The notes beneath the pieces are model-generated. The model made no database searches and had not been told where the DNA came from. It worked only from the letters and a program-made list of their open reading frames with translations. Of a DNA stretch of 64,000 nucleotides, positions 25,703 through 38,000 are shown piece by piece; the stretch's first letter is position 1; every line of letters starts with the position of its first letter. Origin of the DNA: Oscarella lobularis (Eukaryota; Porifera; Homoscleromorpha; Homosclerophorida; Oscarellidae); assembly GCF_947507565.1 (NCBI RefSeq), contig NC_089183.1, forward strand, positions 3,162,001-3,226,000, read 5' to 3'. Position numbers and translations under genes: made by a program.

Positions 25703-26730
25703 ATGACTGCGCGACCCAGTTGTCTAATCGTCTGCTCGGCATCCGTCGAAGGTGTTGCAAAAATCGAGCGGGGGCCCCTTTCAATGTCAGCGTTGTTTTC
25801 GTAGGCGTTTCGGCGCAATCCTTCATACATTCTTACACTCTGACGTCATCAGCGTTCGCTGTACACATAGCAACGCCCGAGGCGCGTTACCGATGAATGA
25901 ATTCCAGCGCGATGACGTTTTATCTCGCTAGGGTAAACCGATTCACTTCGTCAAGCAAGACGACAACAGTCGCCGATGGCTAAACGAATTCAACGCGAAA
26001 GCGACGTCCCAACCGCTCATCCTCGAAGGAGTCGAAGGTAGAAAAAGAATTGATTACCGTAAGAATTTCGATTATCTATTCACAGCGAATCGATACGCGG
26101 CGCTTCTCGTGCCCAGCAGCCCGGGCGCCGTCCACGATCTCGCTCGCAGTCAACATCTCGGCTGGGTCATCAATTCATTCATGTCTGAGAAGAGTGAGAC
26201 AAACTTTGGTGGTACAAAACGCGTGGGCGTGTCTAAGGGGTTTTGGTTACAGAGTGTCTATGCGCTGTTGGCAGCGGTGTAGCCGCCTTCTGCTCGCCAG
26301 CCAATCAGCCGAGCTCAGACGGGTCTTGGTGTTTCCAGGGATACTGCATGACAGGGGTATGTATATATGATGTAGCTACTATATGGGTGTTCTTATTATA
26401 TATAAAGCCTTCCGTTAACGAATTGGTGCGTTTGCCTGATTTCGCTGAAGTGCCTATCATAGCTGAGGACTTTATCAAAGATCACGGGGGAGTATACAGT
26501 GGTACGTTAATTAATTATTGATCTTTTTTAAATTTTTAATTTTTTAATTAGCAAGCTTACCTGATTGCGTTCACGTTTCTATTGATCGCAATGTGGTGAC
26601 GGGGCAAAATGACTCTTCCACTTTGTGTGCTGTGCAAAATCTCATTCTTCTTTCTAATTCCAAGTAAATATTTCAATTAAAATAATCTCGTCTCTATCTC
26701 TTTCTCATTCTCAGGCAAAAGTCGCGGTGA
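25703..26730 (+). CDS. GATD1: GATD1 (PDDC1), glutamine-amidotransferase-like class 1 domain protein
   Basis: Eight exons: 25703-25751, 25805-25881, 25932-26037, 26086-26193, 26253-26356, 26408-26501, 26552-26663 and 26715-26730. All phases are consistent. The protein reads [98 protein letters not shown]. It is collinear with vertebrate GATD1 (remembered motifs CAVGHGVAALC, TGQNASSTVPAVQNLL). CAVGSG is the nucleophile-elbow-like position of the DJ-1/PfpI fold; the enzymatic role is not established in the family. The intron 25882-25931 starts with GC. Complete. Confidence 0.95.
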
Positions 26731-26995
26731 TCAGAAAAAAAACAATTCATTTTTGCTGAATGTCAATAAATAAATAATTAAAATCAGCGTGTAACACGTG
26801 TCACATAATAGCGCATATAGAAGACCTGACCTTTTGTCGTTGAACGTCATACGTCATCGTCCTCGTTCTTCAATAGATAAATATCCACGTGAAATAATCA
26901 GTATTAGGATAAATACCTTCCGATAATTAGAGGCGAGCAATTCCAACCACAAAATCCAGAACTGTCAACAAAACTGACATCCACCTTCTTTTTAA

Positions 26996-29042
26996 TTAAA
27001 AAATAATAATCCGTTGATTTTCAAAATTTCTAATGTGTCTGACCTCCTGTATATTTTCCTCTATGTCATTTGCCTCTTCTTGCTCTTCCAAAAGCGGCGT
27101 TGTTTCCACTCTCACTTCACTGGCATTGAAACGCGATCGACTGAGCCCTTCACTCTATAGAATGGACCATTTGCATGTGAATGCTGCCTACATACTACAG
27201 TATCCAATTTCCGTACCTTCTGCATACTTGAGTCCAAATGACGCGATATCCTATCACGCAGCCTGTGACACTTATCGCGACCAGCACGCGATCGAATCTG
27301 CTCGAGAAGCGTTATCTGCTGACCACGCAACTCCCTAACAGATAAAAAAACATAAGACCACCTAAGAAAGAAAAATTCCCTTACTCAATAGCCTTGCGTA
27401 TGTCATCAACCCACGGTTGGATTTCTTTACCAAACATACGCACGGTCAAATCCTTGCACGTTATCTTCGGTAGTGCGGTTGTGAGTGCGCGTAATCTGAT
27501 TCCTAATTGAGGTCATTTACCTGCACAAAGGAGGACACACCTGGCGCTCTCGCATCTGTCTCATCGTCAATTCGAGTCACGGTGCAGAACATGAGAGGCA
27601 AAACGGATCGACACGAGTACGTACTACATATAATAATAATGAAATTGGATTTATTAGAGGAATGGACGGTGGCTCACGTCGAGTTTTCCGCGGCAGTCGG
27701 TCGAGCATAGATAAATAAATCGGAGAAGAGAAAGCACATGCGTTCCTTCGACTTTCGCTTACAAATCTAAGGCACGCGAACTATGCTAAAAATCCCCAAT
27801 ACACTATAGCTACAAGACCTTCATCAACTTTCCCTCCCTAATAAATTTTCTCCCTATATATGTAATGGATGATGATGTGTATATATATGATCTATATTTT
27901 AACCTGGTGCTAGAATCGCTATCGTTCCTGTCAAGGAATTCTGTATTCGAAGCATCTGGCGGAAGTTCTCGTGCGTTCGTATGTGCTCATTGATGTGCGT
28001 CGTCACCTGACCGATTTGACGACACGCACCTGGGGGGACGTACGCGCGTCACAACGAAATTACACTAAGCGTACCTATGGATATACCGCGTAATTTCGCC
28101 CACTCGGGATCGTCGTCACGCGTGTGTTTGAGAAGATCGTCGAGAAGGAGTTTGCATCTATGTTTGTGTATTATATGTGTGTGCATGAGTGCGAGGGGGC
28201 TGAGGCAGGATATGCAGATTTATTTTTACCTAGGCACTCGCTGGACTGGCATTATGAGGAGAGACGCTAGTCCCAATGACAAGCATTCGGGACGCGATTC
28301 TTGTTCGGTTCGAAAGCGAGCGAATTCGGGCGATTTTTTCGTCCATTTCTTTTTGGAGAGAGAGTACAGGGGGGCGTGGATTAGCATACTTTGGGATTTC
28401 AGGGGGCCGGATATTTAAATAGGTCGGGTATGGTAAACAGTAAACAGAGGGAAATAAAAGATGCCCTAAGTGCTCGGACAGGTCTCATTCGCTCGGAAGT
28501 TTCGGTCACCTCGACAACAAGGTGAGCAAGATCCCCGAGGGGGGCCCCACGTCTCTGTCAGTCTTCCCCTTATAATACCGCGAGTGTTTGATTGGCTCGT
28601 TCGAAGTTGTTCGCGTAGAGCGAGTAGAGTCGGAGGAAGGGGGCGAGTCGCGCGAACGCTTCTCCGGGACTTTGTTCGAGCATGCATGCGAGAAGTTCGC
28701 GATTCACGGCGAGAATCGCTTCGACGTTGGAGAATATTGTCGCGCGCGCGTCGTCGGGGAGTAGGCACGTCTCTCGAATAGGATTCAGAAAGAGCTGCGT
28801 GGAAAAAACACGTTCTTTTTGATGAAATAACCGGGGCGCAGAGTTACGCCAGTCTCGCATGCGCACTTTCCCTGACAAATTATTGACTAATACTTTTAAA
28901 GACTGGCGCAACTCTAGCCATAGACAAATGAATTTTCTTTTGCCTCGATAATGAGCTCGAGATTCCCTATGTAAGACACTTCGGTATCCAATATCTCCTG
29001 CACGATGCGATCTCGTTTCGACGTCGACGTAACGAGCGCCAT
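26996..29042 (-). CDS. DH-PH Rho guanine-nucleotide exchange factor, ARHGEF39-like
   Basis: The DH domain is spread over exons read right to left: KRDRIVQEILDTEVSYIGNL (near 29000), LFLNPIRETCLLPDDARATI..EAFARLAPFLRLYSLYANNF (28794 to about 28590), ESRPECLSLGLASLLIMPVQ-RVPR (about 28340-28230), KLLLDDLLKHTRDDDPEW (about 28160-28080), and QVTTHINEHIRTHENF..QNSLTGTIAILAPG (about 28025-27905). The PH domain follows (ERMCFLFSDLFIYARP near 27740, VLPLMFCTVTRI near 27590, ITCKDLTVRMFGKEIQPW near 27450). A short helical C-tail ends at 26996. The layout (one DH, one PH, no other domains) and several positions resemble ARHGEF39. It activates Rho GTPases (family knowledge). ATG 29042 lies in an exon with an acceptor upstream, so extra 5' sequence is possible. 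The intron 28795-28943 begins GC. Confidence 0.8.
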
Positions 29043-29722
29043 GCCGCGAAAACGATCTGATACAGACAAGTGACGTCAGATAATAGGAGAGCTCGATATA
29101 GAAGCGGTATTGCGAGTCCCTAGCAACAGTGTCACCATACGCGCGCGCATGCTGTGTTTGTTATGGGTGATTGCGCCCTCCTGTGGCGCGTTTGCGCTTT
29201 GCACGTCGTTTGTAGAAACAGTGTGCGGTCTTCGATGACGGGCACACGCGATTTCCCCGATTTCCCCGTTTGCTTTACCTTTGCTTGTGTCGAGCAACGC
29301 GAACCGCCCCTCGCGTTGAAATTGACACGGGAAATGAGCCTGTGGCCCACCTGGTTGCTGAGAAAGGAAAGCGAAGTCAACACGAGCACCCGTATAATAG
29401 TAATCGCATTAGAGTTAGTTAGCAAAGCAAGCTCGCCTATTGGTCGACGAGCTTCCTAACGAAATTATCGGCTTCTGCCAAGTATATGCACATGGGACGG
29501 CTCGCGGTCAGATAATAATCGCCAACCGCTCTCTGTTTCCCCAGGCGGCCCGCTGCGCGACGACGCATTCTTTCCTACGGCTTTGCGACAGCGCCCACGT
29601 CGAATCACAAGGCATCGAACGCGAAAGGCGACGAGATTTCGCTCCTCGATCCAATCGCGTCAACGCCCCTGAGATCAAAGTGTCGACAAACATAGCACCG
29701 AACCCCTAAAACGTCAGCGCGA

Positions 29723-31488
29723 ATGGGCGAAAGAAGCGAACGCGTCGCCGCGGCCGCCGCAGCGGCGGCAACGCGTCGCACAAGCCACGAAACGAATCCC
29801 CTATCGTCTATCGTCGCTTCGCGATTACACGATCGTCTCGCCGCCGCGGCGGCGGCGACCGGCGGCGGCGGAGGAGGCGGCGGAACGATTTCCCACGTAG
29901 GAAGCGTACCGCTTCGCGATAAAAGCGGTTTGGACGTCGGTACGGCGGACGTAATCGCTATTACGCCCGTACCGAAGAAGAAGATATCGTCTCAAACGAT
30001 AACGGGCCCGATTATTTATTCTATGGAGATGCTCAAGACTATTCCGTACGAAACGGCGATGGAGCGGACTCTAAATTGGCTTCTACGCGAGAATTTCGGG
30101 CTGAAAGACGAAGGGTTCGCCGGGGGGGTCCCCAAAGGGGGCCTCGCCGCGCATTTTCCCTTTCGCGATTTCAACGAGGAGGGAATTGAGGAGTACGAAA
30201 CGTCGATATCGCGATGCGAGAGCGATCGGGGCACGCATGGGCGTGGCAGCCCCCCTTTGGACTGGGACCAGTCGCGCCTGCAGGATCTCTACACTCAGCT
30301 GCTCATACGTCAAGCGGGCGCGCGCGTCTTTCTCAGTCAGAATAACCGGCGTGTGACGCGACAGGGCGAAGACGAGGATTCGGCCGACGCCAATCAACTC
30401 ATCTCGCACGTCTATAAGAAATTCGGACTACAGTTCGTTCACTCGGTCAAAGCGCCGCTTCAAGGTTTGCCGGATTTGGTCGACCCGAACGCGGGGGCGG
30501 GGTCGAATAGATACGGGCGTCGATCGGGGGTCTATCAACAGCCGGCGCTCGCGAAACTCGTCGAAACGACGGGCGGTGCCGGTTTGGATCCCTTACTCGC
30601 GTCCGCGCCCCCGCCCATACCTTCGTTCGAAGCTCCCGCGCCGCCAGACGAAGAAGCGGCGCGACTAGCCGCATCGCATCCGGGTTTCCGACAACATCCC
30701 GGCGGAAAACGGGCGAGATCGCGACAAACGATCAAAATCGGACGAACATTCTCGTCGAAAAAGCCGGCGACGTTGAATCTCGACTCGCCGTATGAATGCG
30801 AGTGGAAGAACTGTCGCGACGCGTTCGCCTCGTCGCGAGATCTTTTCATGCACGTGGAAGAACACGTGTGCGCGCCTGGCGCTTGGAATCTTCTCGGCGA
30901 AGGCGCAGACGGCTTCCGATGCTGCTGGCGAACGTGTTCCCACGCCGAACCGAGCAAAACGTTTCGAGCGCGCTACCAACTCCTCTATCATCTCCAGAAC
31001 ACGCATTGCGGCGAGAAGATTCACAGAATATCGGTAAGAGATGACGCGCGCTAACACGTCGGGGTCCCAAAGGCGGAGATACGCTGCCAAAGGCTTCGCG
31101 CTCGCGTATTGGGTGGCTATCTAAACACGAAGGGCTTCGCGCGGGGCGATATTCGATACCTCGACCTCATTTCCGCTTGTTTTTACAAAGATCCAGGAAA
31201 ACGAATCACCTCTCGCGCGTGCCCCGGATGAGGAACGCGATCGCTCGACGGCATTGCCCGTAATTGGATCGAATAAGAATCGGAGAGGGGGAGGCGGAGG
31301 CCGGAAGAGTGCCGGAGAGGTGAGCTAACAACGCCTTATTTATTTATCAATTAGGGACCCCCTTTTAGGAACCTGAGACGCCGCGAAGTGGTTCGTTGCG
31401 ACGAGCGGCCGCTGCTGGATTGCTGCCGCATCTCAAGGGCAATCGACGCTCGAAAAAGGGACATCGGAATCGCGGCGGCGACGTTTAG
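29723..31488 (+). CDS. Protein with two GLI/ZIC-like C2H2 zinc fingers
   Basis: A long first exon (29723-31032) has an Ala-run and Gly-run N-terminus, a conserved-looking helical stretch (MLKTIPYETAMERTLNWLL), a helical region near QLLIRQAGARVFLSQNN, Pro-rich disorder, and then two atypical C2H2 fingers. Finger 1 is ECEWKNCRDAFASSRDLFMH-VEEH. Finger 2 is CCWRTCSHAEPSKTFRARYQ-LLYHLQNTH followed by CGEK. The C-X4-C spacing, aromatic W and KTFRARYQLLYH motif resemble GLI/ZIC/GLIS fingers 1-2. Introns follow HRIS (acceptor about 31190) and KSAGE (donor about 31320). The basic C-tail ends at TAG 31488 with AATAAAA just after. Probably a DNA- or RNA-binding regulator; exact orthology not assigned. 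Confidence 0.75.
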
Positions 31489-31966
31489 ATATTAATAAAA
31501 TTTTTTAATTTTAAAAATTGTATATACGATTTAAGACTTTTTTTTCGCGCGCGTTTTACATTTTTCGTTCCTAGTTGAGGTGATGGTACTACATGAATAC
31601 GAGTAAATGAGCGTGTGTGGGTGTGGCGTCGCGGCAAGGGGGGAAAGAAGCCAAAGGCAGTTTCACGTCGGCGTCCTTTGATCGTTGAGTAAGGGAGTGG
31701 GAGGTGCGTGTGGGGGAAAGACGACGGGAGTCTAAACACCTGGCCGGTTCTTGTAAAAGGAGAGTCCCACATAAGTAAAAAAGGGAGATGACTAGACTAT
31801 ATATTATGTCTCTTCTACTAGAGACTGTCCTATTGGTGTATAATGAAGTGCAGGTTCTCGTACGTACGCATATATCCCAAGGCAACAGTCTAACAACCCC
31901 GGTTCGACACTCGAGACTCTTCTGCATTAATGAAGTGCACGTTCCTTGTGGTTAATTCTATTCTCT
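31489..31966. other. Convergent 3' flanks, nothing else seen
   Basis: This stretch lies between the end of the zinc-finger gene (plus) and the SECIS of the selenoprotein gene (minus). Open frames here resemble no protein family. Confidence 0.5.
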
Positions 31967-32027
31967 CGCTACCGTCGAGTCATACTGGCTCGGAAAAATG
32001 AGCTTTACAGTCTGACTGTCATCAGCG
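31967..32027 (-). promoter_or_regulatory. SECIS element, type 2
   Basis: On the minus strand, 26 nt after the stop, a stem CGCT/AGCG encloses the non-Watson-Crick core ATGA (5') and GA (3'). A helix follows in which AGTCAGACTG pairs with CAGTATGACT (one mismatch). Then come the unpaired AA of the apical bulge and a small extra stem GCTC/GAGC, which makes it type 2 (form 2). The distance from ATGA to AA is 12 nt. All hallmark positions of a eukaryotic SECIS are present, in the right place for the UGA-containing gene. Confidence 0.9.
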
Positions 32028-32052
32028 ATTTTATAATATAAAAGTATAGCGT

Positions 32053-35000
32053 TTATTTTCTCGTGATCGCGGCCAGAAGGTCGTCGATCGTTGGTCGGTC
32101 CGTGGGGCTTTTACTGGGATGCGAAAGAGCCACCTGACCGGCTTGAGTGACCACAAAATCTCCTCCTAACTAGGGGTCAGATTTCAGGGGGGGAGATGAG
32201 GAAGGGAGGAGTATATACCTGGTTGGGATCATCGTCTTCGAATAGGGAATGAAGACGCCTGTTGAGACGCTTTTGTTCAGCGTAATAGGTCAAAGCGGAT
32301 GTACTCCAGACCTGGGATGCCATTTAGGGGGTCATTAGGAAAGGATTGCAATGTGTGGTGGGGTCACCTTAGCTATGGATTGACGCAAGCCGAACGCGTG
32401 GTACAACTAAAACGGGAGGGAACCGGATGGTGTCAATATTCGATTTCGATTTACTTTTCGATCCGGATCGAGAAGCATGGGGTAAGGGGAACCGGTTTCA
32501 GCTAGCCAACGCTGAGCACCTTTCTAGGAATAGCGGCCACCGGAAATTGGCCATATTGGGGGTTAGGAAAAATGTTGATTTAGAAGTTTACCTGCGTTCC
32601 GAATGAGATTAGGAGGATTCTCGTGTTTTGTTGGGTGAAGGTGTCCTAGTATGGAGTGTCACGGGTTTTTTGGGGAAGAGGGGGACCTACGTTGTTTTCT
32701 TCGAGTTGGGAGACGTGGTCGCGTCACGGGAGTCAGGCGAAATGTCTTAGGAGAACGAGAATGGTGTACGTTGTCTCGAAGAAACTATTTAGGATACGTT
32801 GTCTAGAATAAAGGGGTTAGTACTTATTGATCAATTTTAAATAAGCGCGGGAAACGTACTGGCCTGTTCGCGCGTCTGTGACTAGGGTAGAGTGGAAATC
32901 GGCGTTCGATTCATCAATATCTTTAGAAACTAAGTCGTCAACGCGAACGAGGAACTGATTCCAATCAACCTTATACAAGAAAATTAAAGGTAAGAATCAG
33001 AATTAAAAGTTTTTTAAAAAATAATTCCCTTCCCAGAATCAAAGATTAGGAGCTAAGGTTTCTTATATAGGGGCTTTTGAAGCAAAGTATGCAAATGGGC
33101 TTTGCTAAAATTAGAGTAATAAGAGTGTGCTGAGGGTGTTCAGGGATCCCATGATGGCTCACGAAAGGCCATCATGATCTAGTTACAGGAGCGTTCCTCG
33201 GCAAGTCTCGGCTGTAATTTGAGTGTAATTTATTACAGGAGAGTCCCTCGGCCAGTCTCTCCTGTAATTTGAGTGTAATTTATTACAGGAGAGTCCCTCG
33301 GCCAGTCTCTCCTGTAATTTCAGTGTAATTTATTACAGGAGAGTACCTTGGCCAGTCTCTCCTGTAATTTCAGTGTAATTAATTACAGGAGAGTACATTG
33401 GCCAGTCTCTCCTGTAATTTCAGTGTAATTAATTACAGGAGAGTACCTTGGCCAGTCTCTCCTGTAATTTCAGTGTAATTTATTACAGGAGAGTACCTTG
33501 GCCCAGTCTCTCCTGTAATTTCAGTGTAATTAATTACAGGAGAGTACCTTGGCCCAGTTTCTCCTGTAATTTCAGTGTAATTAATTACAGGAGAGTACCT
33601 TGGCCAGTCTCTCCTGTAATTTCAGTGTAATTAATTACAGGAGAGTACATTGGCCAGTCTCTCCTGTAATTTCAGTGTAATTAATTACAGGAGAGTACCT
33701 TGGCCCAGTCTCTCCTGTAATTTCAGTGTAATTTATTACAGGAGAGTACCTTGGCCCAGTTTCTCCTGTAATTTCAGTGTAATTTATTACAGGAGAGTAC
33801 CTTGGCCCAGTCTCTCCTGTAATTTCAGTGTAATTTATTACAGGAGAGTACCTTGGCCCAGTCTCTCTTGTAATTTCAGTGTAATTAATTACAGGAGAGT
33901 ACCTTGGCCCAGTCTCTCCTGTAATTTCAGTGTAATATATTACAGGAGAGTACCTTGGCCCAGTTTCTCCTGTAATTTCAGTGTAATTTATTACAGGAGA
34001 GTACCTTGGCCCAGTCTCTCCTGTAATTTCAGTGTAATTTATTACAGGAGAGTACCTTGGCCCAGTCTCTCCTGTAATTTCAGTGTAATTAATTACAGGA
34101 GAGTACCTTGGCCCAGTTTCTCCTGTAATTTCAGTGTAATTAATTACAGGAGAGTACCTTGGCCCAGTCTCTCCTGTAATTTCAGTGTAATTTATTACAG
34201 GAGAGTACCTTGGCCAGTCTCTCCTGTAATTTCAGTGTAATTAATTACAGGAGAGTACCTTGGCCCAGTTTCTCCTGTAATTTCAGTGTAATTAATTACA
34301 GGAGAGTACCTTGGCCCAGTCTCTCCTGTAATTTCAGTGTAATTAATTACAGGAGAGTACCTTGGCCAGTCTCTCCTGTAATTTCAGTGTAATTAATTAC
34401 AGGAGAGTACCTTGGCCCAGTCTCTCCTGTAATTTCAGTGTAATTAATTACAGGAGAGTACATTGGCCCAGTCTCTCCTGTAATTTCAGTGTAATTTATT
34501 ACAGGAGAGTACCTTGGCCAGTCTCTCCTGTAATTTCAGTGTAATTAATTACAGGAGAGTACATTGGCACAGTCTCTCCTGTAATTTCAGTGTAATTTAT
34601 TACAGGAGAGTACCTTGGCCCAGTCTCTCCTGTAATTTCAGTGTAATTAATTACAGGAGAGTACATTGGCCCAGTCTCTCCTGTAATTTCAGTGTAATTT
34701 ATTACAGGAGAGTACATTGGCCAGTCTCTCCTGTAATTTCAGTGTAATTAATTACAGGAGAGTACATTGGCCCAGTCTCTCCTGTAATTTCAGTGTAATT
34801 TATTACAGGAGAGTACCTTGGCCAGTCTCTCCTGTAATTTCAGTGTAATTAATTACAGGAGAGTACCTTGGCCCAGTCTCTCCTGTAATTTCAGTGTAAT
34901 TAATTACAGGAGAGTACATTGGCCCAGTCTCTCCTGTAATTTCAGTGTAATTTATTACAGGAGAGTACCTTGGCCAGTCTCTCCTGTAATTTCAGTGTAA

Positions 35001-38000
35001 TTAATTACAGGAGAGTACATTGGCCCAGTCTCTCCTGTAATTTCAGTGTAATTTATTACAGGAGAGTACATTGGCCAGTCTCTCCTGTAATTTCAGTGTA
35101 ATTAATTACAGGAGAGTACCTTGGCCCAGTCTCTCCTGTAATTTCAGTGTAATTTATTACAGGAGAGTACCTTGGCCCAGTTTCTCCTGTAATTTCAGTG
35201 TAATTTATTACAGGAGAGTACCTTGGCCAGTCTCTCCTGTAATTTCAGTGTAATTTATTACAGGAGAGTACCTTGGCCCAGTCTCTCCTGTAATTTCAGT
35301 GTAATTAATTACAGGAGAGTACCTTGGCCCAGTCTCTCCTGTAATTTCAGTGTAATTTATTACAGGAGAGTACCTTGGCCCAGTCTCTCCTGTAATTTCA
35401 GTGTAATTTATTACAGGAGAGTACCTTGGCCAGTCTCTCCTGTAATTTCAGTGTAATTAATTACAGGAGAGTACATTGGCCCAGTCTCTCCTGTAATTTC
35501 AGTGTAATTTATTACAGGAGAGTACATTGGCCAGTCTCTCCTGTAATTTCAGTGTAATTAATTACAGGAGAGTACCTTGGCCCAGTCTCTCCTGTAATTT
35601 CAATGTAATATATTACAGGAGAGTACCTTGGCCCAGTTTCTCCTGTAATTTCAGTGTAATTTATTACAGGAGAGTACCTTGGCCCAGTCTCTCCTGTAAT
35701 TTCAGTGTAATTAATTACAGGAGAGTACATTGGCCCAGTTTCTCCTGTAATTTCAGTGTAATTAATTACAGGAGAGTACCTTGGCCCAGTCTCTCCTGTA
35801 ATTTCAGTGTAATTAATTACAGGAGAGTACCTTGGCCCAGTTTCTCCTGTAATTTCAGTGTAATTAATTACAGGAGAGTACCTTGGCCAGTCTCTCCTGT
35901 AATTTCAGTGTAATTAATTACAGGAGAGTACATTGGCCAGTCTCTCCTGTAATTTCAGTGTAATTTATTACAGGAGAGTACCTTGGCCCAGTTTCTCCTG
36001 TAATTTCAGTGTAATTTATTACAGGAGAGTACCTTGGCCCAGTCTCTCCTGTAATTTCAGTGTAATTTATTACAGGAGAGTACCTTGGCCCAGTCTCTCC
36101 TGTAATTTCAGTGTAATTAATTACAGGAGAGTACCTTGGCCCAGTCTCTCCTGTAATTTCAGTGTAATATATTACAGGAGAGTACCTTGGCCCAGTTTCT
36201 CCTGTAATTTCAGTGTAATTTATCACAGGAGAGTACCTTGGCCCAGTCTCTCCTGTAATTTCAGTGTAATTTATTACAGGAGAGTACCTTGGCCCAGTCT
36301 CTCCTGTAATTTCAGTGTAATTAATTACAGGAGAGTACCTTGGCCCAGTTTCTCCTGTAATTTCAGTGTAATTAATTACAGGAGAGTACCTTGGCCCAGA
36401 CTCTCCTGTAATTTCAGTGTAATTTATTACAGGAGAGTACCTTGGCCAGTCTCTCCTGTAATTTCAGTGTAATTAATTACAGGAGAGTACCTTGGCCCAG
36501 TTTCTCCTGTAATTTCAGTGTAATTAATTACAGGAGAGTACCTTGGCCCAGTCTCTCCTGTAATTTCAGTGTAATTAATTACAGGAGAGTACCTTGGCCA
36601 GTCTCTCCTGTAATTTCAGTGTAATTAATTACAGGAGAGTACCTTGGCCCAGTCTCTCCTGTAATTTCAGTGTAATTAATTACAGGAGAGTACATTGGCC
36701 CAGTCTCTCCTGTAATTTCAGTGTAATTTATTACAGGAGAGTACCTTGGCCAGTCTCTCCTGTAATTTCAGTGTAATTAATTACAGGAGAGTACATTGGC
36801 ACAGTCTCTCCTGTAATTTCAGTGTAATTTATTACAGGAGAGTACCTTGGCCCAGTCTCTCCTGTAATTTCAGTGTAATTAATTACAGGAGAGTACATTG
36901 GCCCAGTCTCTCCTGTAATTTCAGTGTAATTTATTACAGGAGAGTACCTTGGCCAGTCTCTCCTGTAATTTCAGTGTAATTAATTACAGGAGAGTACATT
37001 GGCCCAGTCTCTCCTGTAATTTCAGTGTAATTTATTACAGGAGAGTACCTTGGCCAGTCTCTCCTGTAATTTCAGTGTAATTAATTACAGGAGAGTACCT
37101 TGGCCCAGTCTCTCCTGTAATTTCAGTGTAATTAATTACAGGAGAGTACATTGGCCCAGTCTCTCCTGTAATTTCAGTGTAATTTATTACAGGAGAGTAC
37201 CTTGGCCAGTCTCTCCTGTAATTTCAGTGTAATTAATTACAGGAGAGTACATTGGCCCAGTCTCTCCTGTAATTTCAGTGTAATTTATTACAGGAGAGTA
37301 CCTTGGCCAGTCTCTCCTGTAATTTCAGTGTAATTAATTACAGGAGAGTACATTGGCCCAGTCTCTCCTGTAATTTCAGTGTAATTTATTACAGGAGAGT
37401 ACATTGGCCAGTCTCTCCTGTAATTTCAGTGTAATTAATTACAGGAGAGTACCTTGGCCCAGTCTCTCCTGTAATTTCAGTGTAATTTATTACAGGAGAG
37501 TACCTTGGCCCAGTCTCTCCTGTAATTTCAGTGTAATTAATTACAGGAGAGTACCTTGGCCCAGTCTCTCCTGTAATTTAAGTGTAATTTATTACAGGAG
37601 AGTACCTTGGCCCAGTCTCTCCTGTAATTTCAGTGTAATTTATTACAGGAGAGTACCTTGGCCAGTCTCTCCTGTAATTTCAGTGTAATTAATTACAGGA
37701 GAGTACATTGGCCCAGTCTCTCCTGTAATTTCAGTGTAATTTATTACAGGAGAGTACATTGGCCAGTCTCTCCTGTAATTTCAGTGTAATTAATTACAGG
37801 AGAGTACCTTGGCCCAGTCTCTCCTGTAATTTCAGTGTAATATATTACAGGAGAGTACCTTGGCCCGGTTTCTCCTGTAATTTCAGTGTAATTTATTACA
37901 GGAGAGTACCTTGGCCCAGTCTCTCCTGTAATTTCAGTGTAATTAATTACAGGAGAGTACCTTGGCCCAGTTTCTCCTGTAATTTCAGTGTAATTAATTA

